DNA of 28,097 nucleotides from Trichoplax adhaerens (Eukaryota > Placozoa > Uniplacotomia > Trichoplacea > Trichoplacidae): the NCBI RefSeq assembly GCF_000150275.1, contig NW_002060945.1, positions 6,504,043-6,532,139 on the forward strand, in the 5' to 3' direction. The first letter of the stretch is position 1, and each line of letters opens with the position of its first letter. Positions 27,685 to 28,097 of this stretch are shown piece after piece. The notes beneath the pieces are model-generated. The model was not told where the DNA came from. It saw nothing but the letters and a program-made list of their open reading frames with translations, and ran no database searches. The position numbers and the translations under genes were made by a program.

Positions 27685-28097
27685 AATAAAAGTTACCCTA
27701 ATCAAAATATATAGCTACTGGTTCTCGTAAATTCATCAACCTCATTGTTATGGAAGGATCGTTTCATTGCTTAATATAAGTAACATGCCTAAGAAATAGT
27801 GCATACCTAAAAATAATAGAAAGCTATCCTAATCAAAATATATAGCTACTAGTTTTCGTAAACTCATGACTTTCGCTTTTATGAAAGTTTCGTTTTATTA
27901 GCATTACTACACTTTGATATTAGTAAGATATCTAAGAAAAGAATTTTGGTCTATTCTCGTATTAAAGTCTAAGAAAATTTTAAGTTAAGTCGGAGGAATA
28001 AATTGCCGTCAAATCAAGAGAAAACTTCGCAATAAGTTGGATTAGTCTATAATTTTAAGTAAGTAATATTTATTATGTTAAGAAAGTCCTAATCAAT
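27685..28097 (+). repeat. Degenerate tandem repeat of about 131 nt at the right edge
   Basis: CCTAATCAAAATATATAGCT followed by ACTRGTTYTCGTAAAYTCAT occurs at 27697 and 27828 (131 nt apart). CCTAATCAAT recurs at 28088, two periods later, with only weak similarity between. The array appears to continue past the window. Confidence 0.75.

Larger units (their letters stand above)
24893..28097. other. 3' flank of the second Nav gene
   Basis: AT-rich with no recognised gene on either strand. It includes the presumed 3' UTR (AATAAA at 25026), one orphan ORF (26101-26370) and a degenerate tandem repeat at the right edge. Minus-strand ORFs at 26794-27027 and 27307-27495 show no family features. Confidence 0.65.

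Noticed and set aside
1-28097. CRISPR arrays, tRNA/rRNA genes, bacterial promoters or operons
   Set aside because: None seen; the window is intron-bearing eukaryotic DNA.

Overview
This is eukaryotic, probably early-branching metazoan, genomic DNA. It is strongly AT-rich, the genes are split by spliceosomal introns, and there is no bacterial-style gene organisation. The window holds two head-to-tail paralogues of the voltage-gated sodium channel alpha subunit (four-domain Nav family). The combination of AT-richness, introns mostly between 60 and 1,700 nt, vertebrate-like intron positions and a non-DEKA selectivity filter suggests a placozoan (Trichoplax/Hoilungia-type) or another early-branching animal. 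That assignment is inference; the channel-family assignment is not in doubt.

Layout. (1) Positions 6-1079 are the 3' end of an upstream Nav gene, running from the domain IV voltage sensor through the pore, S6, EF-hand-like region and IQ-like segment. (2) Positions 1080-4397 are intergenic, with no recognisable gene. (3) Positions 4398-24892 are a complete second Nav gene on the + strand, rebuilt here as 25 coding exons. All exon phases agree except at one single-base deletion in a T tract (23669-23674). With that base counted the model is about 2,288 residues. (4) Positions 24893-28097 are 3' flank with one weak orphan ORF and a degenerate tandem repeat that continues beyond the window.

Protein layout of the complete gene: short N terminus (exons 1-2), domain I (exons 3-8), I-II linker (exon 9), domain II (exons 10-13), an unusually long II-III linker of about 650 residues (exons 13-16), domain III (exons 17-21), III-IV linker (exon 22), domain IV (exons 23-24) and C terminus (exons 24-25). 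Several exons are too short for a simple ORF scan. They were found by homology to the conserved Nav sequence combined with splice-phase matching: exons 2, 4, 6, 7, 8, 19, 22 and 25.

Most notable points. The pore filter reads D-E-D-A rather than DEKA or DEEA, and the upstream paralogue has Ser at the domain IV position. The inactivation triad is A-L-F in place of I-F-M. The domain III S4 lacks its two outer arginines. Two introns carry the AT-type U12 (minor spliceosome) donor ATATCCTT; one sits at the site and phase of the vertebrate SCN intron 2 AT-AC intron. Intron 20 has grown by 172-nt tandem duplications that each copy the 3' splice site. A 42-nt x 4 coding minisatellite sits in the II-III linker. 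A repeat of roughly 450-520 nt is present in two introns. Both genes would act at the plasma membrane as voltage-gated cation channels, and the tandem arrangement points to local gene duplication.
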